This document shows positions 1 to 12,510 of a stretch of 64,000 bases of DNA, one piece after another (position 1 is the stretch's first letter; every line of letters begins with the position of its first letter). The notes under the pieces were generated by a model. The model did not search any database. It was not told the origin of the DNA and saw only the letters and a program-made list of their open reading frames with translations. This stretch comes from Lagopus muta (taxonomy: Eukaryota; Chordata; Aves; Galliformes; Phasianidae). The position numbers and the translations under genes are program-made. The stretch is taken from NCBI RefSeq assembly GCF_023343835.1, contig NC_064437.1, positions 21,055,001 to 21,119,000 on the forward strand, written 5' to 3'.

Positions 1-261
1 CTCAGCAAAACTACTGCCTTTACCTTTCCCTCATTCTCCCACTCCATGGCAGTGGAGTGGTAATACAGTAAAAGAAAAAAAAAAAAGTTTTCTATCAAAC
101 ATGGGACTATCAACTGTATTTCAAGATCACCAAGATTACATTATACCTCTTCAAACCTTCCTTCCCTCTCCGTAAGGAATAATACTTTCTAATTTCTCTA
201 TATAAGAAATGCTAGCCTCTGTTCTTGAGTAACTGTTCAGAAAAGAAAAAAAAAAAGATAC
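1..261 (-). other. NEK7: NEK7 intron 2, 5' part
   Basis: This stretch lies directly 3' (in gene sense) of the NEK7 coding exon and starts with a consensus donor, GTATC on the minus strand at 261 downwards. It is AT-rich with short A tracts at 71-86 and 244-256. I see no further exon; the kinase-domain exons must lie beyond the left edge of the window. Confidence 0.85.
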
Positions 262-346
262 CTGTGGCTGAAATGGCGGAGCTGTGGGCCCCTGCATGCC
301 TTGTGACTGCTCATCCATTCTATCAGGCAAAAGTGTCCTTTAAGGC
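262..346 (-). CDS. NEK7: NEK7 exon 2, first coding exon (serine/threonine kinase, N-terminus)
   Basis: NEK7 is a small NIMA-related serine/threonine kinase. It acts at spindle poles and the centrosome and is also an essential partner of the NLRP3 inflammasome (family knowledge). Read on the minus strand, the exon follows a TCTTTTCAG acceptor (exon starts at 346), has 28 nt of 5' UTR, and an ATG at 318-316 with a strong context (A at -3, G at +4). The coding part, 262-318, gives MDEQSQGMQGPTAPPFQPQ, 19 residues. This agrees with the mammalian NEK7 N-terminal extension except for a few changes around residues 12-15. It ends CAG|GTATC, leaving phase 0. Only this disordered extension is present; the kinase domain is outside the window. 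The related NEK6 has a different N-terminus, so the assignment to NEK7 is firm. CDS proper is 262-318. Confidence 0.95.
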
Positions 347-799
347 CTGAAAAGAGAAACATAAACAGTCATTACACTGTAATCCAATTACGCTGTAATT
401 TACAAACAACAAAGCCAGCAGTAAAATTGAAGAACTAATATTCTCACTAGCATTCTTTAGTTTACCAACATCGAACTACTCCAGTTCCGCAGTTTGGAGA
501 AGGAAGTTTACTTGTCTTCAGCTGTTCTATAAAACATATGTGAACATACTGGACAGGCGCCAAACACTTGGAAGACCAGAGCCATGCAAAGGCCCTGTCT
601 GATGGAAGCTGCAACTCACCACTCTTCAGAGGCACCAGGCCCTTGTCAAACTACAAACACCTGAGGCCAGCAGCTCAGACCTCTAGGAAGAGTAGGAGAT
701 AGCAGACCAGCAGAAGAGTTACAATTGCACACATGCTATTTAAGCTCTATTAATTTATCCACAGATTTTACATGGTAGGCAAGCAGAGGCAGGGAAGCA

Positions 800-847
800 G
801 GTGCAGCATCCAACTTGATTGGTGCAGCATCCAGCTTTACTGGTGCC
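800..847. repeat. 21-bp tandem duplication
   Basis: Two adjacent 21-bp units (800-820 and 821-841) both begin GGTGCAGCATCCA and differ at a few bases in the second half. A third unit starts at 842 and breaks off after six bases. It is a short intronic minisatellite seed with no evident function. Confidence 0.85.
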
Positions 848-2257
848 TACAAGGAGCATCATACTCTCTCTGCTCAGAAGAGCACAGAATACAACAGAAA
901 CCTCACCAGCAGCCTTGAACCCAAGCAATGGAATCAAGTCTTACAAAGGGAAGCCCCTCAACAACTGTTTCAGCACACACAAACACAAAGCACTGCTGTC
1001 TGCCACTTGATCAAACCTGGCAAGGCTTCCAGATTAATGAGAGAGACATCTGACTGCAAAACTATTCCAGCTTTTTGGTGTCCAACTGATTTACTTCCTG
1101 TTTCCAATCCTCGAAGTTCACTGCTGGTAACTCTTAAATCTTTACCACCAGGAAAATTCCTATGATAATTTTATTCAGATAAATCTGTATAATTCAAACA
1201 CTGCAAGCATGCCTTCCTGCACACAGAGTTATTAATGTCCCACAAACCTTATTCTACAACTATCACACAAGATTTTCACCTAGCATTAAACTGAAGTTCA
1301 GCACGAAACCATGCAAGCTACTATCTCCTTTAAAACACAGACACAAAATAAATCTTCCCAGTAATTCCTTTTGACACTATTATAAGGGTTGAAATAGCTC
1401 CCAAGAGAAAACAGGGAACCTTAGACAAAGTTTTTTAAAGCTCATTGCAAAACATTTAAGAAATCCTAACAAACCACTCGTGTTCACAGCAACACCACTC
1501 TTACAGCATCACCCTGTTCACGCAGCTAATGGATCAAGTCATCGCTGAGCAGCTTTGCAAAGTTTCTCGCCACACCGCAGCAGTGAGCTGAGCAGCAGGC
1601 AGGACACACACAGCCAATCACTGTTTGTCCTCTCTCCCATCAAAGCAGGCATCCCACCCATCTCAGTATCACTACCCACTCCCAGCGCCACAGCAATCAG
1701 GGCTCACAGCAGCTTCCTCTTTGTATTCATGGTACTTCTTCATCAAGGATACAGTTTGGGGCTTTGGTTTCCCTATTAGCTGTAATTAATACAAAGATAA
1801 AAGAAATCCAAAGAAGCAATTTCAGGCAGGTCAGCAGAAAACATGTGATCAAACTGATGCAGGAGGCAAAATAAACAAAGTAGAAATGGGAAGATTTCTA
1901 AAAATGATAGAGAGGAGACAAATAAGAAAACAGCTGGTGGACAGATGCTGCACAACTCCGCAACTTGCAACTTCCCAGCCAGCTGCAGGATGCCAGCGCT
2001 GACAGCCTCCTCCAGGCTCCACCACATCCCCTGGCAGCCTCCCTGCCACAGTGACACAACCACGCTGAAAAACTTACTTAGCACAAGACTGCACCTCACT
2101 GCTTGCTTTTACAATGAAATAAAGAACTGAAAAGATAACAAACATGTTCTACCACAGTGAGCAAGGAAGACATATTAACTTCTGAGGTTTTTTTGTTGCT
2201 TTTGTAGAGGAAAGGCAGAGATCAGTGATTCATGCCCATATACTGAAGTCCTTCTAC

Positions 2258-2277
2258 TTTTTTTTTTTTTTTTTTTT
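2258..2277. repeat. T20 homopolymer
   Basis: Uninterrupted run of 20 T in NEK7 intron 1. No retroposon body is recognisable beside it, so I call it a simple repeat only. Confidence 0.9.
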
Positions 2278-3930
2278 GACTGCATGACCGATTTGTATTT
2301 TAGAGTAATTTGGCATTATGATCACACAAAATGGTAAGGGTGCAAAACTCATCTCTTGTACCATTTCTCAAGGCAGGCAAGAATTGGATTTTGCTGCTTG
2401 AAGACTGTTTTCACAGAGAAGTATGCCTTTCACCTTGACAATCAACCCATAACAGAGTAATACTTATTTGTATTTAAATTACAGATGATAATTTCTATTT
2501 TTCCGAAGATGTTTTTTTATGTTATAATTTACTAGTGAAATGATGCTTGAAAATGCTGCCAAGTAGTTAGCACTCAAAACTAAAACGCTAATGCAAGCAT
2601 TTAAACATAACAACATTCTCTTCTTGAAGCATGTCCCATGAGGATCTCCCTCTGCAAATCTACCACCTCCATACACAGTGGCTCCCGGAAAACCACAAAC
2701 AGATGAAGTGAGAGGCAAAGCAGCTACACCACCAGCACCCAAAAAGCCAAATCTGACTAATATTTCCAGATGTGCTTACGCTAATCATGCAGGAGTAAAT
2801 GCCTCCCCGTCTTCACCACATGACCTATAAAGATGTATTCAATTAAAGAGTCTTCATCACTCTCAGAAGAGCAGGCCAGGGGTGACAGAGCACTGCTGAA
2901 TGTCATGCAGTGCAATGAAGAGGGGAATGGTGCGCAGTGCAATAGACAAATACCCACAGTCAGGAAAGCTGATTCAGACTGAACTGATGTAAATACGGGA
3001 AAACAACATAGGCAAGACCAAGAGGGAGACTGAGAATTTCGGTTTTAATAAATACTCCAGAGTTCCTGAGAAATTAAACAAAACTGCAGGCAAATAATAG
3101 CTGGTGTAGCAGGAAGGCACACATACAGCCTCACCTTCTGCTTCAGCAGTACATGTCTTACACTGTATGGCACAGCTACTCTTCCAGTTGGTGTGCCCTA
3201 GCCTCTAACTAAAGGTGAGACTACCAATGACTCTTAAAGAAACCATAGCAGACAGCCTGCCCCTCTGCACCAACCACAGTTCTCTGCTACATCACGCTGG
3301 AGGATTTTTTTTTAATTAACACTTGTAAAAAAGAAAAAGCTACCTGGGAAAAACGTGAAATCCCTGCAACTTTTTTCTTCACCACAACTAAGTCTTTACA
3401 AACAGGGAGAAGTTATCTCAGGAGACCAAGTGCTACACACCACCTAATTGCATGAAATGTGCCTTTTCAAATGCTATTTTCATAGCTCAAAGTCCATAAA
3501 AAATTGAAATGTATTTGCCAGAATTCAGACACTAACGTCCTTGTCTTAACAGATGGCAGCACTACAACACAAAAATACAGCACATTCCTGTAGAAAACAT
3601 CACCACCAGCCCAGCAATACGTGGCTTCCAGTACTACATACTACAGACCATGATTTTTTAGTTTTGGACTTACCTGGAGACATTCAGTAATTGATGTCAA
3701 AGAATAAACAACATCTACACTTGAAAAATATAAATATACTTCAGTCAAAGGATTACTGAGTGTGGAAAATGTTAGTCATAGATTTAAGTACTCCACATAA
3801 CTGCTAACACGGCAGCACAAATTTACACTGCTCACAACGTGCTGGTCAGGTACAGTTACTTCAGTTCCTTTTCAAAAAGGATGCCACGTCCTTCGCTTAA
3901 CTCTGGATTGCGCTGTCAATCAAGGCAGGT

Positions 3931-4001
3931 ATTTTTTAGGTTTTTTTGTTGTTGTTGTTTTGGTTTTTTTGGGTTTTTTTGTTTGTTTGTTTGTTTTTTA
4001 A
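3931..4001. repeat. T/G-rich low-complexity tract with (GTTT)n
   Basis: The tract consists of T runs separated by single or paired G residues, including GTT repeats near 3948 and GTTT repeats near 3980-3993. It is simple sequence; the lysine/asparagine-rich open frame on the opposite strand is only a by-product of it. Confidence 0.9.
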
Positions 4002-5901
4002 ATAAGTTCCCTTAGTTTTACTCATTGTTCGGTTTTGTTTGCTTGTTTTTCTAAAGGATGATTGCTTCTGGAGAGCCGAGGTCCATTTAACATCATATAT
4101 ACACTCTACCTTTAGGTCCGGAAGTTGGAGTCCTCTGCATCTAGTAAGCACTTCAAATGGCAAACCTTAGTGGCCTAAACTGGTCAGCCTGGTTGAAACC
4201 AAAGAACAGCACTCTGGAAACAATGGCTGTAGATTTCCAAACAGCCGCACCTTGCTGGGCCAGCCACACCAGCACGCCTTCCTCAGCACCCACCTACTGC
4301 TGACAGCATCAGAGGACACAGTGCAGCAGCACACAGGCAGTACTCTCACAAGCTGCTCTTAGGATGCTGATGTGTCCCAAGCCCTCATGTCCTTGTTCCA
4401 CCTCCAAAAGGCATAAGAAAACACCCTGGCAGTTTACCTAAAGGTCTGCTTTCTTTCTTCAGATTGGGTGAGGTTTTGTTTGTTTTTTCCCTCCCTCTCC
4501 TCCAAATAGTGAACTGAAAGATGAAACCCAATGTGTTAACATACATTTCAAGAAGTTATTCACCCACCTCCATACCACTGGGATTCTAAGAATCATAATT
4601 AATATGGGTCTATTTAACGTGAAATGCAGGAGATCTTAATGAATTTTCTAGTGTCTTTTCATTAAATTATTCTTAACATAGGTCAAGAAAATGAAATTCA
4701 GTTATATATACACATGCTACTACACTATCCACTCAGAGTTGCACAGTCAGCTTTAAAAAAAAGCATTAAAAATTATTAAATATACTGGAACACTTGAAAT
4801 CTTTAAAAAAAAAAAAAAAAAGGAAAAAAGCCAATCAATGCTGCTCCACTGCAGCTGGTTATGCTTGAGGCTTACAGAGTACAATCAAAAAAGTATCTCC
4901 TGTTTCCTGCTCGAACACTACTGGACAGCAGCCAAGGCTTGCAAGACTTGCACAGGGCAGCTGATGCCAGGCTCACACAGAACTTAACAACCCCAAGCCA
5001 AACTGAAAGCTCAGGCTGTGATGCTGGAACAAGAAGTTTCAGCATTAGCTCGGGCACCAGAAGAACCAGGTGTGATGGCACTGAACAGCAGAGAGGGGGC
5101 TGCACTCCCACAGCCGGAGCTGGGGACTGGAAGGTGGGCAGGTGCTCACAGTACAGAAGGACCATTCAACTGCACTGAGGACTCTGCACTTCCTCTTGTA
5201 AAGACCAAAATACACAAACATTGCCTGTAACATGGGTTTTCATATACTCATATTTGCAATAAACTCATTAGGCTTCTGGACAAATTTATGCTCAGATAGC
5301 TTCAGTAAACAGCAAATTTTCCAAGGCTGACAGTTTAACATACAAACAGTGACACTGCACGCATCCATTGCTAACTAATTCTCCCCAGGACCTTTCTCAT
5401 ATGTTCCTACTTCCCTAGGAAGCACCTAAAAGATTAGAAGCATTTACAACAAGTACAGTACTAAATAATTAGCAATAAACAGTTCTACCATCACCCACTC
5501 CTCTTTTCCAGGTCCTTTGCTCTGCCCAGCTTAAACTTACTGTACTTTTCACTGGTTTGCTACTATTAACAGAGTATGACAAACATACAGTCTGCAACAT
5601 GCGTATTCTATGCTTATCATTTACTTAATGGCTTACTGATTATTTGAACTACTCATTCACTTGATGAATAAATATTTGACTACACCAATTTCTTTTTTTG
5701 CTAAGTTGGATATAAGTATTAATAAAGCAAAATGCATTTAAGTTGACACTCATTCAAACTCTGCCAAGAAGATCAAGGCCTTAATCAGCAAGGACTAAAG
5801 TCAACTCCACACTGGAAGAGCAAGTTAATCATGAGCACAGGGGGAGCCTGTAATTTACCCCAACTAACGTACATTATATACATGAACACACAGAGACACA
5901 C

Positions 5902-5919
5902 ATTATGCATATGCATAAT
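5902..5919. promoter_or_regulatory. Perfect palindrome containing a POU/Oct MORE site
   Basis: ATTATGCATATGCATAAT is a perfect 18-bp palindrome. Its central 12 bases (5905-5916), ATGCATATGCAT, are exactly the MORE sequence (more palindromic Oct-factor recognition element) that binds POU-domain dimers such as Oct1 or Oct4. It lies in NEK7 intron 1. The match is seen directly; function is inference only. Confidence 0.5.
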
Positions 5920-8900
5920 AACATAAATACACATACACGTCTATCCATAATCATTTATAAATTATGCGTATAGACATACAGAATGATTACTATTACTAGC
6001 TAATGGTCGTTAAAATGAAACATTTGTTTCACAATATAAAAAAATGTCTACAGTATGACAAAACCATATTCCTTGGTAAATTCTCTGCAAAAGCATCAGT
6101 ATCAGAAGAAAAACTATTTGTGACCTCTTAAGTGGTAAATATGATTGAATATAGATGTATATATACACACAGGATTACCTTACAAAGTACTTCTAAAAGA
6201 GTTATATTTTGAATATACTATCAACTGAACTCTCCCCATAGGATGGCAGCTCTATGAGGACAAATTTGAAAGTGGAGGACAAAACTAATTATCAGCATTT
6301 GTTAAATTAGAAATAGTTATTAATTATCTACCTATGTGGAAGGAACTATTCTTTATTTTTACTTAAGGCAATCAACAAAATGAATTTGGGCTTAAATGTT
6401 TCATTCCTTATGAGCTGTCCATTCCAAGCTCTACAGAAGCAGTCAAACACGCACAGTTAAGCTGGGTTAAGCGCTGGTTTTAGCAACAGCAATTTTAGCA
6501 GAAGCCAGCATACACAAATTATTTTTTTAATTACTTAAAAATAAAAAAATCAACAAATACAGTAAGTGATCACATACAGTTCTATCATCCATCCATCCAC
6601 CCAGATTCATCAGGCACTCTTGTTTCTGACCCTGAAAGCACACATTCCAGCCACTGTTGTTGCCCAGCCCCCAGGAGCTCCCTGTCAGTAGCCAGAAGAA
6701 AGGCCACACCTCACGGGCCCATCTCTCTTCCTCTCCCCCCACTGGCACAACGTAACAAGGATTTTCTTTTCTCCTCCCTCTCCTTGCCAGTTTTGTCAGG
6801 CAGGTAGATTCCTTATCTTCCCAGCTGCTCCCAAAGGGAGCACTGCACTGACTCACCCTTTTTCCAACTGTTGGCTATCTCATGACAACCGAATGAGGAT
6901 GAGCCTCCATTTTCACTCGGTTTCTGTTCACCCACTAAGAAATCCAACTGCCATTTCCTCATTTGGAGTAGCCAGTTACAAAGGAAATACTTCATTGCCT
7001 TCAAATGTTTTCCCTGTGACGCAATCTCAATTCACACACGGCCCTTGACCACGCCACTACCAGCAGAACAGGCCCTTGGCACACACAAGGACAGCAGCCA
7101 TCCCTGGGGCACCTCCCTCCCTCCCCTCAGCCACACGCGCCAGGCCCTGCTCCCTGCCCTAGGAGGAACCAGTGTTCCTTTACTGGACCAGCCACAAACC
7201 AACCCTGTCAGGCAACTCCATTTTTTCTCCTGATCAGTTCTTCAAATCTTTCCCCTTGCAGACACAAGGACGGAATTGTGATAGCAGAAAAGAGACAGGA
7301 AGATGCAGCTGGGGACAGAGCAGCCCTAACTTGCATCAGTTAAACCTCTGGTCAAATTACTCCTCAAGCACAAAGCCAATGTAACAGCTCACAAGCACTT
7401 AAGGTCGTCTTTTCTTTTGCACACGATCCTGCTTAGCCATCCTGACCACCCCAGAACGTTTGCTGAGCTGGTTCAGCCCCAAATGCAGCCAGGCCCACGC
7501 TCCACAAGCAACACACACTGAGCAAGGCACAGGGGACGCTGCCAGAGCCTTCGGTCTGCTGAGCAAGAGCAGAGATAGGAAACAAGGGAGAGATCAGAGG
7601 GAAATGAACATCTTCCTTCTGGCAACAGTGAGTAACTGCATTAGCTCACATTTCATTTTAGTTCAGCCTTAGGTACAGATGATAAAAAGTATGAAATGAT
7701 TAAAAAAAAAAAAAACCACAACACAATAACAGGAAGGCAGCCGACACAGAGAGAACACAAGTTATTCAGTAGAAAGCCAAGAGTTTTGTCTGCAAAATAC
7801 CATGCAGGTATGCAGGAGCAGGAAACAAAACACATGGTAACAAGTCCAACTGAAAAAAAAAAAAACCAACACAAACCACAAGATTTTCAGAGAAAGGAAG
7901 TTAAGATGTGATTGGAAGCCCTTAAAACCTAACCCTCCCCAGGCCAACACATGGGCAGGGTGATGAGATGCCCTTTCTCTTTAAAACATAACTTCAGTAC
8001 ACAATTTAAAACCTAAGCTACCTCCAAGATGATGAAATGAAGCAGCATACAGAATGGGAGCAGGAATACCAGCCAGACTCAAGAAGTTTTTCAGGATCCT
8101 CTCACACCACCTCCTAGTCCACAGCTCCCACAGCTGCAGTGACTGGTGTGAGATCCCCAGGCCCAGAAGCAGAGCACCAGCAGCCAGACACTTCACCTCT
8201 GCAGGACAATGCAAAGCTTCACAGCTGTTTCTGTATCTTACATTTAACCTCCGCCAGCAAAAATCTGCAAGATCCATTGCTGCTTTTGGAGTCTCCTCAA
8301 TGACTAATTGTTTGTGCAGTGCGGTGTACACAGGCTGCTCACAGCTCCTGCTCCTGAGCCCCGGTTGTGTCCACGAACCTCACAAGCAGCCCACACACCT
8401 AACACACAGTTCTGAATTCCACTCATGGCAAGTATTGGAAATTCACTGCTGTGAAGACAACTCCTTTTTTGGATCTGTTTTCAGATGAGGAAGAAAAGGG
8501 TACAGAAGAAGGGCCTCTACAGGCCAAACGCTATGCCTTTTCAAACTGCAAGCTTCTACTTCCTTATTATAGATTGAACACGAAGTTTACCTGTGATATT
8601 TTTGCCTTCCAGTTTTCAAGGAATCAATAGCTTTGTGACAGAGGATTAAAATGAACTGAAAAGGACCAGACCATCAACAGTGTAGCAGCTGGCTCCGCTT
8701 CTCCCAAAAACAAACATCTCAGCCACATGCTGAACTCCCAAGGCAATGTAAAGCAATTAATCTCATCCAGCTACTAAATATAACAGTAATAACTGTGTTA
8801 TAAATCATCCCAAGCAGATTAAAGCAAAGAGCCTTGAATGTAAGTTCCCAAATGCCACATGAATTAAATAGTCTATTTGAATTGGTACCTATAATCAGCA

Positions 8901-9718
8901 GTGAGAAGTCACTGGTATCAGAGAGCTAAACTATGCACAGTAAGACTCAAACATGCATACTATTTTCCTACAAGTTCTTCTTTTCAGAATCTTGTGGGTT
9001 TTTTTCTAACAAACTCCCATACGTAAGCACATGTGTTCTGCCTGCCCCATAGGCAATAATGGCACTTGAAACACACTGCTTTCTAACTTCAGAAACAGAA
9101 GCTGAATTGCACTTACGTTTCAGACACACACGGGATTATCCTTAACAGAAAAGGTACATTTTCTAGCAGTATTGCTTCTGTTCTGCTTTTTAAATAGCCT
9201 GACAAAAACAATCCTTTCAGTAGTTTCTTAAGAAGGCAATGGAGAGCGATGCTGTACTGCACTGCAAGGCTGAAGTACTTCCTATGTGGCCAGCAGGGTT
9301 CACACCAAGATAAATACAGGAAATGAGTGCTCTAAAGGCTGCCCCAATCATCACTTTGGAATCCCGACATTATTTTCATCTCTGGTGCACACTGTATACA
9401 ACATAGCTGAACTGAACAATTTTTCTTGAACTTAATCACCGATAAACTCCTATGACTATTCACAGCATTAACCTTTGCAAGGATATCTCCCCTCCTCGTC
9501 AGTTCTAAGCACTACTTCCTGGGACTCAGAAGGGACCTCCGGATAAGCTGCAAATAATGAACATTAGAAGTTACTGCAGGTCACCTTTTCCCCAAAAAAT
9601 TACCAAGATCAGGAGAATTCAACCATTCAGCACAGATGTTTGGAAGACTGTCAATCTTCCAAAGACAACAAGGGACCGATGGTGACGTGTCCAAATGCAG
9701 CAGAAACAAAGAAAAAGA

Positions 9719-9955
9719 ACTGCTTACCTTTGGAAGGCCTCAGGTAGGCACAGATCTGTAGCAAGAGGTGCCCTTCCCTCCACTGCCAGCCCTTAAATGA
9801 TGTCTGGGAAGGAGCGGATCCTGGCTCCAACCCTTCCAGTCACCCAGGTACACTGCATGCACCTGAGCTCCTTTGGGTTGGCCCTGCCTTCCCACCAGGT
9901 GCTCAATCACCAACTCAGGCCATGACTTAGCATTTCCACTACAACAATACAACCA
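9719..9955 (-). mobile_element. LTR-like promoter cassette, copy 1
   Basis: This segment aligns along most of its length with 40,798-41,055. Shared blocks include CAGCCCTTAAATGA, a GGTGxTCAATCA block and a CCATGACT block. In minus-strand sense the order is a TGAGTCAT-like start region, a GC-richer middle, a TATA-like CATTTAAGGGC near 9797, and after about 70 nt a consensus splice donor, AAAG|GTAAGC (last exon base 9728). That layout suggests a solitary LTR or similar repeat carrying a promoter and first exon. I cannot name the family with certainty. It lies in NEK7 intron 1 in the same orientation as the gene. Confidence 0.55.
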
Positions 9956-11319
9956 AACGCAGAACTAATGTGAAGGCAAGATCCTATACTAAGTCTATTA
10001 AATATGCATTTTTCACATGCATGGGCAAACTGCCTCCCCAGAGCATCTCCATGAACAAATATAGCAGGCTAACTACATTCAGCTCAACTTTGGCACAATA
10101 AAAGGAAAATACAGGTGTACCTCAGGCTCTGACAATTCAGAGGATACCACATGTTATAGCAAATCCATCGACTGACTTCATGTACTCTTTTTTGACTGTC
10201 TTAGGATAAATCTTTCACATGAGTTTCTCATATACTCATATGTCTTCAGCTAAACAACTCTAAAATTGTACTTATTCTTCTTTCTTTGGAAGAAATTTCC
10301 ACTACAGTCATGAGACTCCACTTGCCTATTTCTTGTAGACCCTGGAAGGCACAACAGTAAGTCAATCAAAAACAGATTTTCAGTGGACTAAAGTTCCTTT
10401 TTTTTTTTATTTTACATCCATTTTTTTTATTTTAGTTTTTATGTTGAATACAAGGTCTCTACCATAAAAGCAGTATCTCTATCCTTCCACTCAAAGTCTC
10501 TGAGCATGCTTTGAAAATCTATCTACCCAAACATCAGATACTTCTAAATACAACATCCTGAATACTTTGAAATTAAAGAACATGCAAGTGTGCTTTTGTG
10601 TTATTTCCTCCCAGTATCAAATATATATCACTGCAGGGCTTTAAATTCTTACTTTAAAGCTGCTTGATGATACTTGCAAACTTCTCTCTTTCCATAACAA
10701 AAAAAACAATTTACCCTTCTTTTCTCCTGTTTTCCAGAGCACATGAACTAATCAGAGCATTCTACTGCATTTCATCCCTCTCGCAGCAGCACAAGTCAGA
10801 AAGTTTAAATGCAGACACCTCTATAGTACTGCAACTCTAAGCTGTTTCCAAAGCAGCAACGAATGGAACATGTTTTAAAATTTCAGTCTTACAATTTAGT
10901 GGAGTTGCAAATATCCACATGACATCTACCTGACTGACGTGCCTACCTTATGGAGCAATACACTGTCCACTGTAACTTCAGACTAGTCACATAACTACAT
11001 ATAGGAAAGACATCCAGTCAATGAAATTACTACGCGTGCATGACCTGAAAAATAACGCTACCATTCAATCTGAGAAAACAGTGCTGTGACAGTTATGTCG
11101 TGCAAGGCAGAATTGATGCCTCTCATGAAACTCGAAGCAAAAGCTCAAATTCCAAAGAAGAGCATCTATTTTGAAGGGACAGTCTGTACAGACACAAGCC
11201 AAAACTCGGAACAGGTGCACGCAGAACCAAAATCGGGTACTGTGCAAGGTAAACACGAAGCCACGGGGAAAAGATATTTACCGATCTAATTTTTATTATT
11301 ATTTTATACTGACAGAGGA

Positions 11320-12510
11320 TGCCCCGCTCCCAGCGCTTCTCAGCAGGCCTGCTTCTCCTGGTCTTACACAGCCACGCCGCCCACGCCCGGCAGCCTCAGC
11401 ACAGCGCGGCCAACCCAAGGCGGAGCCGGCAGGCCGAGAGCAGCGTCGCACCTGCGCCGGACACGGCCCGCAACCAGGCGAGAGGAGCCAGGCGAGAGGG
11501 GCCGGGCACCCGCAAGGAAACGCCGAGAGACACCACGAGCGGCTGCCCCTTCCGCGACAATACCCGAGGAGCCCAGCCCGAGGCGCACCGCCTGGGGCCG
11601 CGCCGCCCCCGCCTCTCCCCGGCTCCCAAGTGACCCGGGAGCCGCTGCGGGACCTCGGCCCACCACGACCCCAGGGAGCCGCTTCCTCAAGAGCCGCCGC
11701 GACGCCCCTCGCCGCCCCGCAGGCGCCGACTGAGCGAAGGCGGCCCCTGGCCGGTTACTGCCCACCACCATCCCGCCCCCGCCCGCAGAAAGTTTCTCTC
11801 CCCGGCCCACACCGCTCCCTCTCCTTACGACGGAGGGAGCGGCAGCCGCGCCGCCCAACGGCGCCGCGAGAACGAGCCCCACCGACCAATACGAGGCGGC
11901 GAGAGGCGGGACCCCCGCGGTCCGCCCGCGCGACTCAGCGGGGGGAGCGCCTCCAGGCGGGCGGGCTCAGCCCCGCGCCTGCCGCCCCGGCCCCGCGGCA
12001 CCCCGCTCACCGGGAACCCGCCGCTGCCTTCGCCTGCTCCGGGCGCGGGGCGGGCCTCACCTCTTCCGGCTTCTCGGCAGCCGGAGCCAGGCCGCGTCTC
12101 GCGGCAGGCGCCTAGCGGGGCTGCTGGCCGCCGGCTCGGACGCCCGCTGCGGCCCCAACCTCCTCTCCGCCCCCCGCCGCTCCTGCCGGGCCCGTAAACA
12201 TCCCGGCATCCCCGAGGATGGAGGCGGGGCGGCCGCCGGGCTCCGCCTCGCCCCACCGCCCCCCTGCCGCCCGTGGCCGTGGGGCGCCCGGCGGCGGCTC
12301 GGCGAGGCGGGTTGCTGTTTCCGTCGGGCGCCTCACGGCCGGCCGGGCGGCTCTGCACCGCCGGCACTGGTGCGGTGCGGCTCGGCTCGGCCCGGCTCAG
12401 CGGTAACGGGCTCGCGAAGCTCGGAGCGCTCGGACCTCGGTGGGCAGCGGCGCTAAAGGCACGGTGCTCGCCCGGCGAAGCCGCGCAGCAGAACAGCATC
12501 AGTAGGCGCG
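11320..12510 (-). promoter_or_regulatory. NEK7: CpG-island promoter of NEK7
   Basis: About 1.2 kb is strikingly GC-rich with dense, undepleted CpG and several GC boxes (GGGCGG/CCGCCC), in an otherwise AT-rich, CpG-poor window. A CCAAT motif is seen near 11,885. No TATA box is evident, which fits a housekeeping promoter. It lies upstream of the NEK7 coding exon at the distance expected for a long first intron. The island also opens long frames on both strands (for example 11,171-12,115 plus and 11,825-12,499 minus). These are composition artefacts: they encode Arg/Pro/Ala/Gly-rich strings without domains. Confidence 0.85.
12061..12340 (-). other. NEK7: Probable NEK7 exon 1 (5' UTR)
   Basis: On the minus strand the best donor in the CpG island is GAAGAG|GTGAGG, putting the last exon base at 12,061. 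A weaker alternative is CCCG|GTGAGC near 12,010. The upstream boundary (transcription start) is not determinable by eye; about 12,200-12,340 is a guess from island density. NEK7 exon 1 is non-coding in mammals, consistent with the first ATG being in the exon at 262-346. Confidence is limited because several GT-containing donors occur in this GC-rich DNA. Confidence 0.45.

Larger units (their letters stand above)
347..12060 (-). other. NEK7: NEK7 intron 1
   Basis: About 11.7 kb of non-coding DNA separates the coding exon from the CpG-island first exon. No convincing coding sequence was found on either strand; the open frames here are short and have no recognisable domains. It contains a 21-bp tandem duplication at 800-847, a T20 run at 2258-2277, a T/G-rich low-complexity tract at 3931-4001, an A17 run at 4805-4821, a perfect 18-bp POU-type palindrome at 5902-5919 and an LTR-like cassette at 9719-9955. 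Large first introns of this kind commonly hold regulatory elements, but I can point only to those named. Confidence 0.8.

Noticed and set aside
3936-4163. Lys/Asn-rich minus-strand frame
   Set aside because: Translation of a T/G simple repeat.
11171-12115. Long plus-strand open frame (314 codons) across the CpG island
   Set aside because: Arg/Pro/Ala-rich with no domain. It arises from GC-rich composition with few stops, and comparable frames occur on the other strand.
11364-12499. Minus-strand open frames of 172 and 224 codons in the CpG island
   Set aside because: Gly/Arg/Ala-rich low-complexity translations overlapping the NEK7 promoter and 5' UTR; no homology recognised.
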